The position numbers were made by a program, and so were the translations under genes. Of a stretch of DNA of 36,523 nucleotides, positions 28,033 through 36,523 are shown piece by piece. The stretch spans positions 1-36,523 of IMG/VR virus record IMGVR_UViG_3300048837_000513, one strand, 5' to 3'. The notes beneath the pieces were generated by a model that was given only the letters and a program-made list of their open reading frames with translations, searched no databases and had not been told where the DNA came from. Positions within the stretch are counted from its first letter, which is position 1, and the number at the start of each line of letters is the position of its first letter. The DNA comes from a virus.

Positions 28033-28277
28033 CCTCGATACGGCAAGCGGTGCGCGCCGGTTATCACGGATTGCGTGGGTTTAATGGTGTCGAGGCGACG
28101 GAAGTAATCAACCTGTACTCTGAGAGAAAACGGCTTGCGGCGTTAGGGATTACTCTGCAAGCCGACCAGATACCGGCCTGGATGTGTGATGCGTTTCTTA
28201 CTATTGAGGCAACAATAGACACAATCCAAGCCGAAGAAGCTGCCAAGGCAAAAAAGAAAACCGCAAGGAAGCGTTAA
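27646..28277 (+). CDS. Frameshifted tail chaperone (gpGT-like), -1 frameshift near 28024
   Basis: A -1 shift at TCC CCT (28021-28026) would bypass the TAG at 28030 and continue in the next frame through SVASIRQAVRAGYHGLRGFN to a stop at 28277, adding about 83 residues. The second frame has no ATG with a ribosome site before its middle (only an internal GTG at 27984), which fits a read-through product. Lambda-like phages make G and GT this way. The slip motif is not a classic XXXYYYZ heptamer, so the exact site is inferred. Confidence 0.6.
28018..28032 (+). other. Predicted -1 slippery sequence GGT TCC CCT CTG TAG
   Basis: A CCCC run lies directly before the stop codon. A Pro tRNA on CCT can re-pair with CCC one base back. 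The new frame then reads TCT GTA GCC. No clear stimulatory pseudoknot was worked out by eye. Confidence 0.5.
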
Positions 28278-28279
28278 TC

Positions 28280-30934
28280 ATGGCCGACGATGTTTCTCTA
28301 AAAGTAGGGATAGACACCGAAGCGGCGATCAAATCCTTAGCCAACCTAGAAAAGAATGCGGTAAATTCCACTAAAAGAATGGAATCGGCCTTTTCTGCTT
28401 TAAAGGGTGTCGCGGTTGCTGCGGTAGGGTTTCTTGCCGCGCGCGGGGTGCTTAACTTTTTCGAGGAAGGAATTGCCGGTGCAGTAGCTCAGGAGCAAGC
28501 CTTCGCGCGCCTTGAAGCGCAGATGATCGCCACAGGTGAGAACACCGAGGAAGCCGCTAAGGCTTTTAATGATCTTGCCAGCGAGTTAGAAAGCACGACT
28601 AAATTCGGTGACGACGCCGTATTAGCCGCAGCGGCTCTGGCTAAATCCTACGGGATCACGAATCAGCAAGCTTTAGAATTGACACGCACCGCAGCCGATT
28701 TGGCGTCCGCTACTGGTGTCGAGCTAGAAGCGGCAGTCGAGCAACTTACCGCTTCGTATTCCGGCAACGTCAAAGCACTTGGTAAGCTTGTGCCGGAGGT
28801 GAAAGGGCTCACCAAAGAGCAACTTGCCGCTGGCGAGGCTGTTGAGTTGCTTGGGAAGCGTTTTTCCGGCGCGGCAAATAAAGAAATTCAGACCTATGCG
28901 GGCGCGGTCAAGCAGGCGTCTAATGCTTTTGAGAATTTCCGCGAGGCGTTTGGGACGCTTATAACACAAAATAAAGCGGTCGTTGCCGTTATAAATGGCA
29001 TCGGCAAATTGTTTCAAGCCTTGCAAAAGGTAGTCGAAGACAATCAAGAGGCGTTTACCGAGTTTATAAATTTCGGCGTAAAGGCTTTAGTAGTCGGCAT
29101 ATCTATCGCGGTAGATTCTTTGCGCGCCTTGGTTGCAGGGTTTGGGTTTGTAGCAGAATCGGCACTTCAAACCGCCGCCGCCGTATTCGCAGCCTTTGGA
29201 GACATTGCAAGAGCGATAGAAAAGGTCACGGGCCGCTCAGCATTCTCCGAGTTTTTCGACGAAGCTGCCCTAAAAGCTGCAAACTTCTCAGAAGACACGA
29301 CCGAATCTATATCTAAAATCGACGCGGTTTTTGAAAAGGTTTCAGTGGCAGTTGACGAGTTCTCGCAGGGCGTATTCGACGCGACAGAGGCGGTTGATAC
29401 AGGTGCAAAAAAGGCTGAAAAATCTACTGCGGCGCTCGGTCGCCAAATCGTCCAAACGGCAAAAGACACCGAAAAGCTACGCGAGGAAGGCGAGAAGTTT
29501 CTAGCCGACCTAAAAAAGACCGGAGCAACCGACACCCAAAAGGTTGTTCTGGATGCAGAGGAAGCATTTAAAAAGCTAGGTCAACTTGTAAAAGAAGGTG
29601 CGCTAACTGCAAATCAGGCACGCGAAGCCTCTTTACAGATCACAAAAAATCAAATCCTTAAAGAAATTGAATTACGCGACAAGGCAAATAAGCAGCTAAT
29701 CGAGGATGCGAAGAAAGCTGCCGAGGAAGCGCGCAAAAGAATCGCTGATATTGCTGCCGACCCCGTTACTTTTACGGTGAAGAAACTCGATATTCAGCCT
29801 TTGGACATCAGCCAGCAAGCGCAAGAATCGGCGGCCCTTGGCGTTGGTTTTGTTTCTAAGGTTCTTGAGGGTGCGGCGGGCGCAAAATCCCTGATATCTG
29901 CGGGCGCGGGCGCGTTTGCCGATTCATTGCTGCCCGGTATCGGCGGGGCGGTTGGCGGCCTGATTTCAAAACTCGCCGAAGGGCCGGACGCTACTAAAAA
30001 ATTCGTGAAAGAGTTTACGGCAGCGGTTCCGGTCATAGTGGAAGCTATCGCAGAATCCGCGCCGGTATTTGTTGAGGCGCTCATTGACAGCCTTGTAAAT
30101 AAAGGCGGCGCGGTCAAGATCGGTATAGCTATAGCGCGCGCGATGAGCGGCGAGGCTATCGCTAAGAACATCGGTAAGCAGATCGGCGTGCAATTCGGCT
30201 CGTCTTTCAGCCCTGAGACTATCGGCTCTAAGATAGCGTCCGGCTTTGTCACGGTTGGGGATAAGCTGTTAGCAACTTTCACCAATATTGGAAGCCTACT
30301 TTATAACAGCATTTTCGGCGCATTCATCGCGGGCGGGCAACAGATAATATCATTCTTCGGCCAAGCTTTAGCACAAATCCCACAGGCTTTCGTGACCGCT
30401 GGCGAGGCGATATTGGCGCCGATCCGCGACTTTTTTACGATAGACTTTTCAAGCCTGATTAGCGGCGCATTTGCTTCGGTAATAGATTTTTTCAGGGGCG
30501 CAGGGCTTTTTGACGGTGTAAATGCCGCATTTAAGCCGATTATCGACTTCCTCGACGCATTTAAAATCGAAGTACCTGGCGGTTCAGGCCCGCAAAAATC
30601 AGGCGGCCTTATCTCAGGCACCGGCACGCCTCTGGATTTCCTCGCAAAAGGCGGGATCGTTTACGCTGCAAATGGCTTCGTTCCACGTGGAACTGATACT
30701 GTGCCAGCCATGCTGACCCCTGGGGAAATGGTCTTGAATCGCAGCCAGCAATCGAGCCTATTCAACTTAGCAAATAGCGGCGGCGGCGGCTCGGAGGTCG
30801 TAGGGTTACTTGGTCAACTTATCGACCTGCTTTCGGTGCCCATGACGACCGAAGTAAGTGCAGAGGTCAATGGCAAGACGATCGCTGATATCGTGTTGCA
30901 ACAGTCGCGGCAGCGTGCGAGGCTTTCAGTATGA
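28280..30934 (+). CDS. Tape measure protein
   Basis: An 884-residue protein and the largest complete gene. It begins ADDVSLKVGIDTEAAIKSLA, has helical blocks rich in Ala, Glu and Lys (KAFNDLASELESTTKFGDDA), hydrophobic membrane-like segments in the last third (SLISAGAGAFADSLLPGIGG) and the typical C-terminal GGIVYAANGFVPRGTDTVPA then LTPGEMVLN. It sets tail length; at 0.15 nm per residue this gives roughly 130 nm. The codons for FVPRGT contain a parS-like palindrome. Its stop overlaps the next ATG. Confidence 0.9.
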   Translation: MADDVSLKVGIDTEAAIKSLANLEKNAVNSTKRMESAFSALKGVAVAAVGFLAARGVLNFFEEGIAGAVAQEQAFARLEAQMIATGENTEEAAKAFNDLASELESTTKFGDDAVLAAAALAKSYGITNQQALELTRTAADLASATGVELEAAVEQLTASYSGNVKALGKLVPEVKGLTKEQLAAGEAVELLGKRFSGAANKEIQTYAGAVKQASNAFENFREAFGTLITQNKAVVAVINGIGKLFQALQKVVEDNQEAFTEFINFGVKALVVGISIAVDSLRALVAGFGFVAESALQTAAAVFAAFGDIARAIEKVTGRSAFSEFFDEAALKAANFSEDTTESISKIDAVFEKVSVAVDEFSQGVFDATEAVDTGAKKAEKSTAALGRQIVQTAKDTEKLREEGEKFLADLKKTGATDTQKVVLDAEEAFKKLGQLVKEGALTANQAREASLQITKNQILKEIELRDKANKQLIEDAKKAAEEARKRIADIAADPVTFTVKKLDIQPLDISQQAQESAALGVGFVSKVLEGAAGAKSLISAGAGAFADSLLPGIGGAVGGLISKLAEGPDATKKFVKEFTAAVPVIVEAIAESAPVFVEALIDSLVNKGGAVKIGIAIARAMSGEAIAKNIGKQIGVQFGSSFSPETIGSKIASGFVTVGDKLLATFTNIGSLLYNSIFGAFIAGGQQIISFFGQALAQIPQAFVTAGEAILAPIRDFFTIDFSSLISGAFASVIDFFRGAGLFDGVNAAFKPIIDFLDAFKIEVPGGSGPQKSGGLISGTGTPLDFLAKGGIVYAANGFVPRGTDTVPAMLTPGEMVLNRSQQSSLFNLANSGGGGSEVVGLLGQLIDLLSVPMTTEVSAEVNGKTIADIVLQQSRQRARLSV
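30680..30693. promoter_or_regulatory. parS-like palindrome GTTCCACGTGGAAC inside the tape measure gene
   Basis: A perfect 14-bp palindrome matching the core of the conserved bacterial chromosomal parS site (TGTTCCACGTGGAACA in several proteobacteria); only the two outermost bases differ (C and T). Host ParB proteins bind this sequence. It encodes part of the conserved FVPRGT motif, so its origin may be coding constraint. Confidence 0.45.
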
Positions 30935-32019
30935 GCGGGATTCGGTTCGGTAATAATAATTTTCTGCCTACGTCTATTCTTTCGAGTAGCACGTTTAATT
31001 CCTCATACCCGATTGCCAACATTTACGACGATAGGCGCGGGGTTTACGGACTTTTTCGCGGCAACTTCATTGTGTCGGCAACTGAAAACAAGATTTACAT
31101 TAACGACGGCACGGATAAGACGATAACCTTGACGAGTGCCGAATACACCGGGACGACGCTTGCGAGCCATATCCAGACGCAGCTTAATGCGTCGTCGTCA
31201 AGCTGGACTTGCACCTATTCCACCACGACATATCGCTTCACTATAGACCGTTCCAGCGGTACAAAGGTTGTCAGGGTGTCTCAGACTACCGATGCGGCAT
31301 GGGATATGATCGGCTTCACTTCCGCGACCGATACGGCAGGGCCTTACACATCTGATGAGGCGCGGATTCATCACTATGAGTATCTGACTTTAGACCTCGG
31401 CATAAATCAAGAGATCGGATTTGTCGGAATCGTCGGCCCTATCGCCGAGGCGTTTGGGTTTTCAGGCGCGGCAGATATCAGGATTCAAGGTAACAATTTA
31501 AACGTATGGACTGCGCCGCCTACCGATGAGGCTTTGAGTGTTGACGGCACCGGGGCCTTCGCTTTTCCGGATGCATCACACAGGTATTGGCGGCTCCTTA
31601 TAAAAGACCGCGCAAATCCAGGCGGCCCGACCGCACTAAAAATCGGATTTGCTTCGGTGTCTACCGCGATAAAATTTGAGAGCACTTCTATATCCAACGG
31701 CTTTAACGTGCGGTATCAGGATAATTCAACCGTTTTAGTGTCTGAAAACGGCGCGAAATATTTCGACCTGCGGCCTAAAGTCTGGACGCTATCAGGTGAA
31801 ATTCAATTCATTTACGACGATGAGCGCCGGGACGTGGAGCAATTCTTTTACGATAACGGCATACATGACCCATTTTTTATGTCGATCGACCCCGAGTTGC
31901 TGGTGTTTGGCGGCCATTCTGAAGTGACTAAGCTCGTGCGATTTACTGAGACGCCTTCATTGACTCATATCATTCGAGGCTATTTCTCGGCTTCGCTCAG
32001 CGTTGACGAGGTTGTATGA
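30931..32019 (+). CDS. Distal tail / minor tail protein (putative)
   Basis: A 362-residue protein following the tape measure with ATGA overlap. It opens with GIRFGNNNFLPTSILSSSTF, and residues 45-140 (from SATENKIYINDGTDKTITLT to YTSDEAR) form a domain similar to the one inserted in the tail tube. The later part (EYLTLDLGINQEIGFVGIVG; RYWRLLIKDRANPGGP) is beta-rich with carbohydrate-binding-like features. The end has IQFIYDDERRDVEQFFYDNG. It fits a Dit-type baseplate protein by position. Confidence 0.6.
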   Translation: MSGIRFGNNNFLPTSILSSSTFNSSYPIANIYDDRRGVYGLFRGNFIVSATENKIYINDGTDKTITLTSAEYTGTTLASHIQTQLNASSSSWTCTYSTTTYRFTIDRSSGTKVVRVSQTTDAAWDMIGFTSATDTAGPYTSDEARIHHYEYLTLDLGINQEIGFVGIVGPIAEAFGFSGAADIRIQGNNLNVWTAPPTDEALSVDGTGAFAFPDASHRYWRLLIKDRANPGGPTALKIGFASVSTAIKFESTSISNGFNVRYQDNSTVLVSENGAKYFDLRPKVWTLSGEIQFIYDDERRDVEQFFYDNGIHDPFFMSIDPELLVFGGHSEVTKLVRFTETPSLTHIIRGYFSASLSVDEVV

Positions 32020-32471
32020 GCTATTACCAATTCCCTGCCGTAAACAAATTGAAGGTGATTGATGCACCCGGCGAGCACATCGGCGCGTTCCAGGTGGCAG
32101 TAAATCAGGAATTAATTCACTTGACGCTAGGTGTTTACGTCGCTGGCGTGCCTTCATCTAATATGAAAATGAGGCTCAAGATTTACGGCGCGACCCGTTA
32201 TGACAGCCCATTTGCGGTATCGGAGTGGGTAGAATTTAACTCCGACTCCGGCCTTTACGCTGGCGATTGGATCGGCAACGTGCGGTTTGACTTTGACAAC
32301 GTACCTCTGGATTCTGACCTGACCTATCAAATGCGCCTCGAGACTTCAGGCTATACCCGCAACGGCGTTGTCCATTACATCGCGGCAGTTTGCGATTACG
32401 GATCATCTGTTAGTAACAGAATTTCCGGCAATGACGTTGCCGTTTATATGACCGTGGCAGGTGCTCATTGA
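32016..32471 (+). CDS. Minor tail protein, hypothetical
   Basis: A 151-residue beta-rich protein coupled by ATGA overlap (MSYYQFPAVNKLKVIDAPGE). Segments VNQELIHLTLGVYVAGVPSS, MKMRLKIYGATRYDSPFAVS, and NVPLDSDLTYQMRLETSGYT indicate a beta-sandwich. Position between the distal tail and hub genes suggests a baseplate or tail-tip part. Confidence 0.5.
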   Translation: MSYYQFPAVNKLKVIDAPGEHIGAFQVAVNQELIHLTLGVYVAGVPSSNMKMRLKIYGATRYDSPFAVSEWVEFNSDSGLYAGDWIGNVRFDFDNVPLDSDLTYQMRLETSGYTRNGVVHYIAAVCDYGSSVSNRISGNDVAVYMTVAGAH

Positions 32472-34540
32472 CTTTTGCGACTGAAAAAGAAAAGCCAGCG
32501 AGTGAGCGGTTTATGCTCATTCGTATAGGTATAAGGAAGGAAATAACTAGCTCTCTTGTGCATGTCGGCGGCGGGATCTATCGCTATGCCTATACAAAAT
32601 TTCCGGGTGAAGTCTATAGAAGTTACCCATCAGATTTGGCTATTAACACGCCAAGCGACACAAAATTAACAAAAGTCTTGAGCTACCCTCCAGCGACCAA
32701 TGAATACACATTAGACGAATCAGAAAATGAAATTTTCGTAGAGAAGTCCAGCGGGCTTTATAAGTTTTTCACTGTTGAGTATCTTCATTTTACAGGGACG
32801 GCACAAAAAGACGCACCGCGCGACCCGACAACGGCAGAGACTTCTGTGCCGTGGCTGGCGCTTGTTTCATCATATCCATCGGTCACAATGTCCATCGCAG
32901 ACATTACTGCCGGTGTATTTTCTATTTCAGATACCGAAATCGAATTGGTAAACGATGGGAACTGGATCGCAGAGTATACAAGTGGAAGTTCGACTCTGTA
33001 TCGACAAGAGGTAAAGATTTGGCTTTGCATTAATGACAGTAGCAATTCAAAGCTGGTCTTTACTGGTGAGACTGCATCAATTGCAATATCAAACGGTAAG
33101 GTGAAGATAAATGTTCTCGACTCATTTAACAAGCTACAAAAAAAAGCACAATTCCAAACCATAAACAGTAAGTCGGTAGCCAATGTAGATTATTATTACC
33201 CGTCTTACACAGTTTCTTTCCGTCCACAAGACGACGGGAAACCCTTTTTAAGGCACTTGCAAAAGGTAGGCATCCATGATTTCGGTTTGAATGTCGGGAC
33301 AATTTCAGAGACTTCAAAATTCTTTAACGGCATTTACGGTTCAGGATTTCAGCCTTTTGTTGGCGCTTTTCGCCGAGTATATTGTGGGTTCCTCAACGCG
33401 AATGACGCATCTCCGACAACTCTTAAGGTTCAAAGTATAGGCTCTGTCACGTCAACAAGCACATCCGGCCTGATAAGGACTTTCAACGTAACGTCGCACA
33501 GCAATCTCTACTATGGGCAGAATGTGGAGTGGGTTGAATCCTCGGTAACGTACTACGCGGTGATTGTAGAAATCGTCTCTTCTACTCAATTTCGCGTTTT
33601 CGGTACTTACCCTGCATCGACTTCTAGCGTATTTACGGCAAGAAAGGCTTTTGCCCTTTATCTTCGTTCCGGTAATACCACAGTAAACCTAATTCAAAAC
33701 AGAGATTACACTTTATCGGACAGCGGCGGGTTTATTGTCGCGAGTTTATCTGCGACTTTCGAAAGTAATTTTTCGTCGATATTCACGCCAGACCCATTCG
33801 ACCCCAATAAAGATACTTTTGCATATTATGCGGTATCTAATGAAGATTTAAATCATGCGAACGTGCTTAAAAAACTGGTAGAAGCGTCGGGCATGGCAAC
33901 GAATTCGGCGTCATTCTCCGCTGCCGCCAGCGCGCTTGTCGTGAATACATGCTTTACAGTCCCATTTATGGGCAGCGGTGATATCGGCACATATACTGAC
34001 TACGCCAGTAAAATACTTGAGAGCACGGGCGGGTATTTGACGGTAAATGATTCAAACGAAATAGAGTACAAATTTTTCGAGGCTCTTTCGCCTACGATTA
34101 CACTTGAGAAGAAAGACTATAGCGATTTTTCCGCTTTGGTCGAATACCAGGATATCTATTCAACAATTGAGGCGACTAATCCACACTTCAACAACTCTCA
34201 ATTGTTGTACTCATCGTCTGGCGGCGACACTTCCAGGATTATAAAAATAGACGAAAGCAGCGAGCTAATTTACCGCGCCGGAAAAACAAAATATATTACT
34301 CATGTTCTTGAGAGCATGAGCGGGTCAATGGATAGAGTTTCTAAATTAAATTCGGCAAGGCGTGCGAAATATTCTTTTACTGTTGCCGCGTCAATTTCTG
34401 ATTTAAAGTTGGGCGATCAGTTGAGAATTTACAATGATAAATTGCCGAACAATCAGCCATATGTAGATTGTATGATAGTATCGAAAACGATAAGTGCATC
34501 ATCATCGTCATTCGAGGCGATAGACTTGCCTAATTTCTAG
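32468..34540 (+). CDS. Tail-tip / baseplate hub protein (putative)
   Basis: A 690-residue protein with a TTG start that overlaps the previous stop (TTGA). It is mostly beta structure: PWLALVSSYPSVTMSIADIT, LYRQEVKIWLCINDSSNS, YTDYASKILESTGGYLTVND and AARRAKYSF-like strands near the end (KLGDQLRIYNDKLPNNQPYV). Size, position before the fibre, and a final part resembling hub beta-barrels (SDLKLGDQLRI) fit a Tal or gpJ-like tail tip. The family is not certain. The next gene starts 9 nt later. Confidence 0.6.
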   Translation: MTFATEKEKPASERFMLIRIGIRKEITSSLVHVGGGIYRYAYTKFPGEVYRSYPSDLAINTPSDTKLTKVLSYPPATNEYTLDESENEIFVEKSSGLYKFFTVEYLHFTGTAQKDAPRDPTTAETSVPWLALVSSYPSVTMSIADITAGVFSISDTEIELVNDGNWIAEYTSGSSTLYRQEVKIWLCINDSSNSKLVFTGETASIAISNGKVKINVLDSFNKLQKKAQFQTINSKSVANVDYYYPSYTVSFRPQDDGKPFLRHLQKVGIHDFGLNVGTISETSKFFNGIYGSGFQPFVGAFRRVYCGFLNANDASPTTLKVQSIGSVTSTSTSGLIRTFNVTSHSNLYYGQNVEWVESSVTYYAVIVEIVSSTQFRVFGTYPASTSSVFTARKAFALYLRSGNTTVNLIQNRDYTLSDSGGFIVASLSATFESNFSSIFTPDPFDPNKDTFAYYAVSNEDLNHANVLKKLVEASGMATNSASFSAAASALVVNTCFTVPFMGSGDIGTYTDYASKILESTGGYLTVNDSNEIEYKFFEALSPTITLEKKDYSDFSALVEYQDIYSTIEATNPHFNNSQLLYSSSGGDTSRIIKIDESSELIYRAGKTKYITHVLESMSGSMDRVSKLNSARRAKYSFTVAASISDLKLGDQLRIYNDKLPNNQPYVDCMIVSKTISASSSSFEAIDLPNF

Positions 34541-34549
34541 GGGTAAACA

Positions 34550-36523
34550 ATGGCCGGTGAAATTAAAAAAGTTCAATTCGCAGAGGGTACAAACGTATCG
34601 ACTCCTGCCGATGTTCCCTTCGGCCCTGCCGATTTCGTCGGGATCTTGCCGACGACAAAAGGCGGCACAGGTGTAAACGGCTCGGCGACGTTTCCTACAT
34701 CTGGGACGGTGGCGACGACTGCCGATATCACGGCTGCCTTTGAGGGCAAGAAGTTTAAAGACCCTGTAGATGTAGCGACAACTGCAAATATCACCCTTTC
34801 AGGTGAGCAAACGATTGACGGGTTTTTGACTTCTGCCAGTCGCGTCCTGGTTAAAAGCCAGAGCACGCCGTCGCAAAACGGCATTTACGTTTCAGCGGCG
34901 GGCGCATGGTCGCGGTCGAGTGATGCTAACGCATGGGATGAATTGACGACGGCAGTTGTCGCCGTGGAAAAAGGCACCCTTTATGAGGATACAGTCTGGC
35001 TTTGTATCTCTGACAGCGGCGGCACCCTCGGTAGCTCTGCAATCGCCTGGGAGCAACGCGCGGGATCTGGCGCAGTAGATTTGACTTCGGACGTAACTGG
35101 GGTTTTGCCTATCGGGAGCGGCGGCACCGGGTCTGGTACGGCCTTGGGCGGGTATGACGCATTGTCCCCCGCAGCAAACAAGGGTGATATCGTAAGTCAC
35201 GACGGATTGACTGCTTCCGCTTTGGCAGTAGGGGCCGACGGTAAAGTGCTAGTTGCCGATTCGGCAGAATTGACCGGCCTTAAATGGGACGACGTGCCTG
35301 CGCCGTTGACGACGAAAGGCGATATTTATACCCATGATGCAACGGTTGCGGCCAGGCTTCCAGTCGGAGCAAATGGGCGCGTACTCGTGGCAAATAGCGC
35401 GACAGCGACCGGCCTGGAGTGGCAAGCGTCGACGGGTGGCGGTGATACTTCATTTAGAATCGAATCCATCGCAGCAAACGTCGCGACGATAAACGGCGGG
35501 TATCTAAAGCTGAATGATGGGCGCGAACTGGCAACATACAACTCGCCTACCTATGGCGTAGATATTACTGTAAACCTGCTGACGCTAAACGGTACAGCGG
35601 CGTCTCAGGTTCATTACCTCTACATCGATTTGAATACACTCGGTGCAGAACAATCTATTGGTATCGGTTCCAGGCGCGGCTATCAGATAACGCAAGCAAA
35701 CTTCGTGTTGCTGACCGCTTACCCGACCGCTGTAAACCTGTCCAGGTATGTCCCGATCGGTACGGCTCTAGGCACTGGCGGTGCCTATAGTAGCTCCGAC
35801 TTCACTACCTTTGCAGCCAAGGTTCACGCGAATAATCCGGTAGCCGTCAACCCCAAAGTCTATTCATTGTCGCAAGCGGTAGGCGCGGTGGGGAGTGCTT
35901 CGCAGATTCAGGCGGGGCATGTTCTGGGGGCGGCTTCGTTTCCTTCGGATATTACGACTAGCAAATACAGCTTTTTCAATCTTGCGGCTGATTCTCTGGA
36001 CGACAATACAGCGAACGCGAAAGACCTGACTAACAACGGATCGACAGCGTTTACGGGCACCAACATTTTCGGCGGATCAAATCTTGCCGCGAATCTTGAC
36101 GGCGTGAATGACAACTTTAGTTCCACAAATGCCTTTTTCAATCCGGGCAATGGTAAGTCATGGGCATGTGGCGGGTGGTTTAAGGCTACAGATTGGACGC
36201 CGGTATCCCCTGCTTTGTTGTTTGCTCAAGAGGCATCGGCTTCAGATCGCGGTTTCAAATTAGAAAACTCAACAAACGGCGATCTTTTGTGGCAAGCAAC
36301 AAACTCCGCTTCCGCCATTGACGCTACAGTCACCATACCCAATCCCGGATTTACTAATGGGACATGGCATCATTTGGCCATGGTGTACGATTTTTCAACT
36401 CTGTTACTTAAAGCATATATCGACGGCAAAATTGTAGGTTCGACCACGCTCGCTAATCAGCGGGCGGTTACGTCAGCTACCTTTAGAATTGGGGCACAAC
36501 GCGCTGGCTCGGAGTTTTTCACA
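34550..36523 (+). CDS. Tail fibre protein, 3' truncated, with LamG-like domain
   Basis: The frame is open for exactly 658 codons to the window end. After the N-terminus (MAGEIKKVQFAEGTNVSTPA) comes a module with VDVATTANITLSGEQTIDGF, LVKSQSTPSQNGIYVSAAG and a linker ending AIAWEQ, common in phage fibres. Two 36-residue KGDI repeats follow, then a beta-rich shaft (VHYLYIDLNTLGAEQ). The last 170 residues (SLDDNTANAKDLTNNGSTAF, GVNDNF, WACGGWFKATDW, TWHHLAMVYDFSTLLLKAYI) form a concanavalin/LamG-type domain, likely for sugar binding. The fibre may continue at the left window edge. Confidence 0.85.
   Translation, partial: MAGEIKKVQFAEGTNVSTPADVPFGPADFVGILPTTKGGTGVNGSATFPTSGTVATTADITAAFEGKKFKDPVDVATTANITLSGEQTIDGFLTSASRVLVKSQSTPSQNGIYVSAAGAWSRSSDANAWDELTTAVVAVEKGTLYEDTVWLCISDSGGTLGSSAIAWEQRAGSGAVDLTSDVTGVLPIGSGGTGSGTALGGYDALSPAANKGDIVSHDGLTASALAVGADGKVLVADSAELTGLKWDDVPAPLTTKGDIYTHDATVAARLPVGANGRVLVANSATATGLEWQASTGGGDTSFRIESIAANVATINGGYLKLNDGRELATYNSPTYGVDITVNLLTLNGTAASQVHYLYIDLNTLGAEQSIGIGSRRGYQITQANFVLLTAYPTAVNLSRYVPIGTALGTGGAYSSSDFTTFAAKVHANNPVAVNPKVYSLSQAVGAVGSASQIQAGHVLGAASFPSDITTSKYSFFNLAADSLDDNTANAKDLTNNGSTAFTGTNIFGGSNLAANLDGVNDNFSSTNAFFNPGNGKSWACGGWFKATDWTPVSPALLFAQEASASDRGFKLENSTNGDLLWQATNSASAIDATVTIPNPGFTNGTWHHLAMVYDFSTLLLKAYIDGKIVGSTTLANQRAVTSATFRIGAQRAGSEFFT
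35180..35422 (+). repeat. Two tandem KGDI-type fibre repeats
   Basis: Codons 35180-35287 and 35315-35422 each encode 36 residues with the pattern KGDI-x-x-HD ... A-x-L-x-VGA-x-G-x-VLVA-x-SA ... TGL-x-W, separated by 27 nt. The DNA has diverged, so the duplication is old. Confidence 0.75.

Noticed and set aside
29167-30627. Long minus-strand frames opposite the tape measure gene
   Set aside because: They are typical antisense openness in an Ala-rich gene and carry no motif.
1-36523. Integrase, lysogeny repressor or attachment site
   Set aside because: No tyrosine or serine recombinase motif and no CI-like HTH/peptidase gene was seen. The RHH and zinc-HTH proteins are not sufficient evidence of lysogeny.

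Overview
The window is most of the genome of a tailed, siphovirus-type bacteriophage, apparently cut open (circularly permuted) inside its tail-fibre gene. A fibre gene runs off the right edge, and the C-terminal part of a fibre-like gene enters at the left edge. The head and tail genes follow the usual order: small terminase, large terminase, portal, scaffold, capsid, tail terminator, tail tube, frameshifted chaperone, tape measure, distal tail, hub and fibre. The host cannot be named from the sequence. A Gram-negative bacterium is likely: the sequence has sigma70-like promoters (TTGACA), a consensus DnaA box (TTATCCACA), AGG-type ribosome binding sites, and a phage lipoprotein with a lipobox. 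No integrase, lysogeny repressor, tRNA or CRISPR array was seen, so a lytic lifestyle is likely but not proven.

Layout. (1) 1-3612, plus strand: end of the late operon, with the tail-fibre C-terminus, a fibre-like protein, two exported proteins, three small membrane or lysis-region genes and an M15-family peptidase endolysin. (2) 3635-10595, minus strand: one long leftward early operon whose genes nearly all overlap by 4 nt (ATGA or GTGA). It includes zinc-ribbon proteins, a cassette of low-complexity repeat proteins next to a DUF6948-like gene, a MazG-like pyrophosphohydrolase, a zinc-ribbon/HTH protein, a sigma-70-like factor and a RecT-like annealing protein. Several genes here are under 60 codons. 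(3) 10596-10679: overlapping divergent promoters. (4) 10680-15051, plus strand: replication operon with a ribbon-helix-helix regulator, a possible ssDNA-binding protein, an SF2 helicase, a VRR-NUC nuclease, an AEP-type primase and an SF3 helicase. (5) 15052-15439: an AT-rich non-coding region with a DnaA box and at least seven copies of an AGGTAAGTATGT-type repeat, the best candidate for the replication origin. (6) 15440-36523, plus strand: a ParB/methyltransferase fusion, packaging genes interrupted by an HNH homing endonuclease, then head and tail genes.

How it fits together: the divergent promoters at about 10.63 kb would launch the early leftward and rightward operons, with the 51-residue ribbon-helix-helix protein as a candidate local regulator. 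The SF3 helicase, primase and annealing protein would act at the adjacent iteron region. The sigma-like factor from the leftward operon is a candidate switch to late transcription, which would read from about 15.8 kb through the head, tail and lysis genes across the permuted ends. The most notable non-standard signals are the iteron/DnaA region, a near-perfect chromosomal parS-like palindrome inside the tape-measure gene, two adjacent in-frame repeat-expanded genes, a duplicated C-terminal module in two early proteins, and a predicted -1 frameshift in the tail chaperone.
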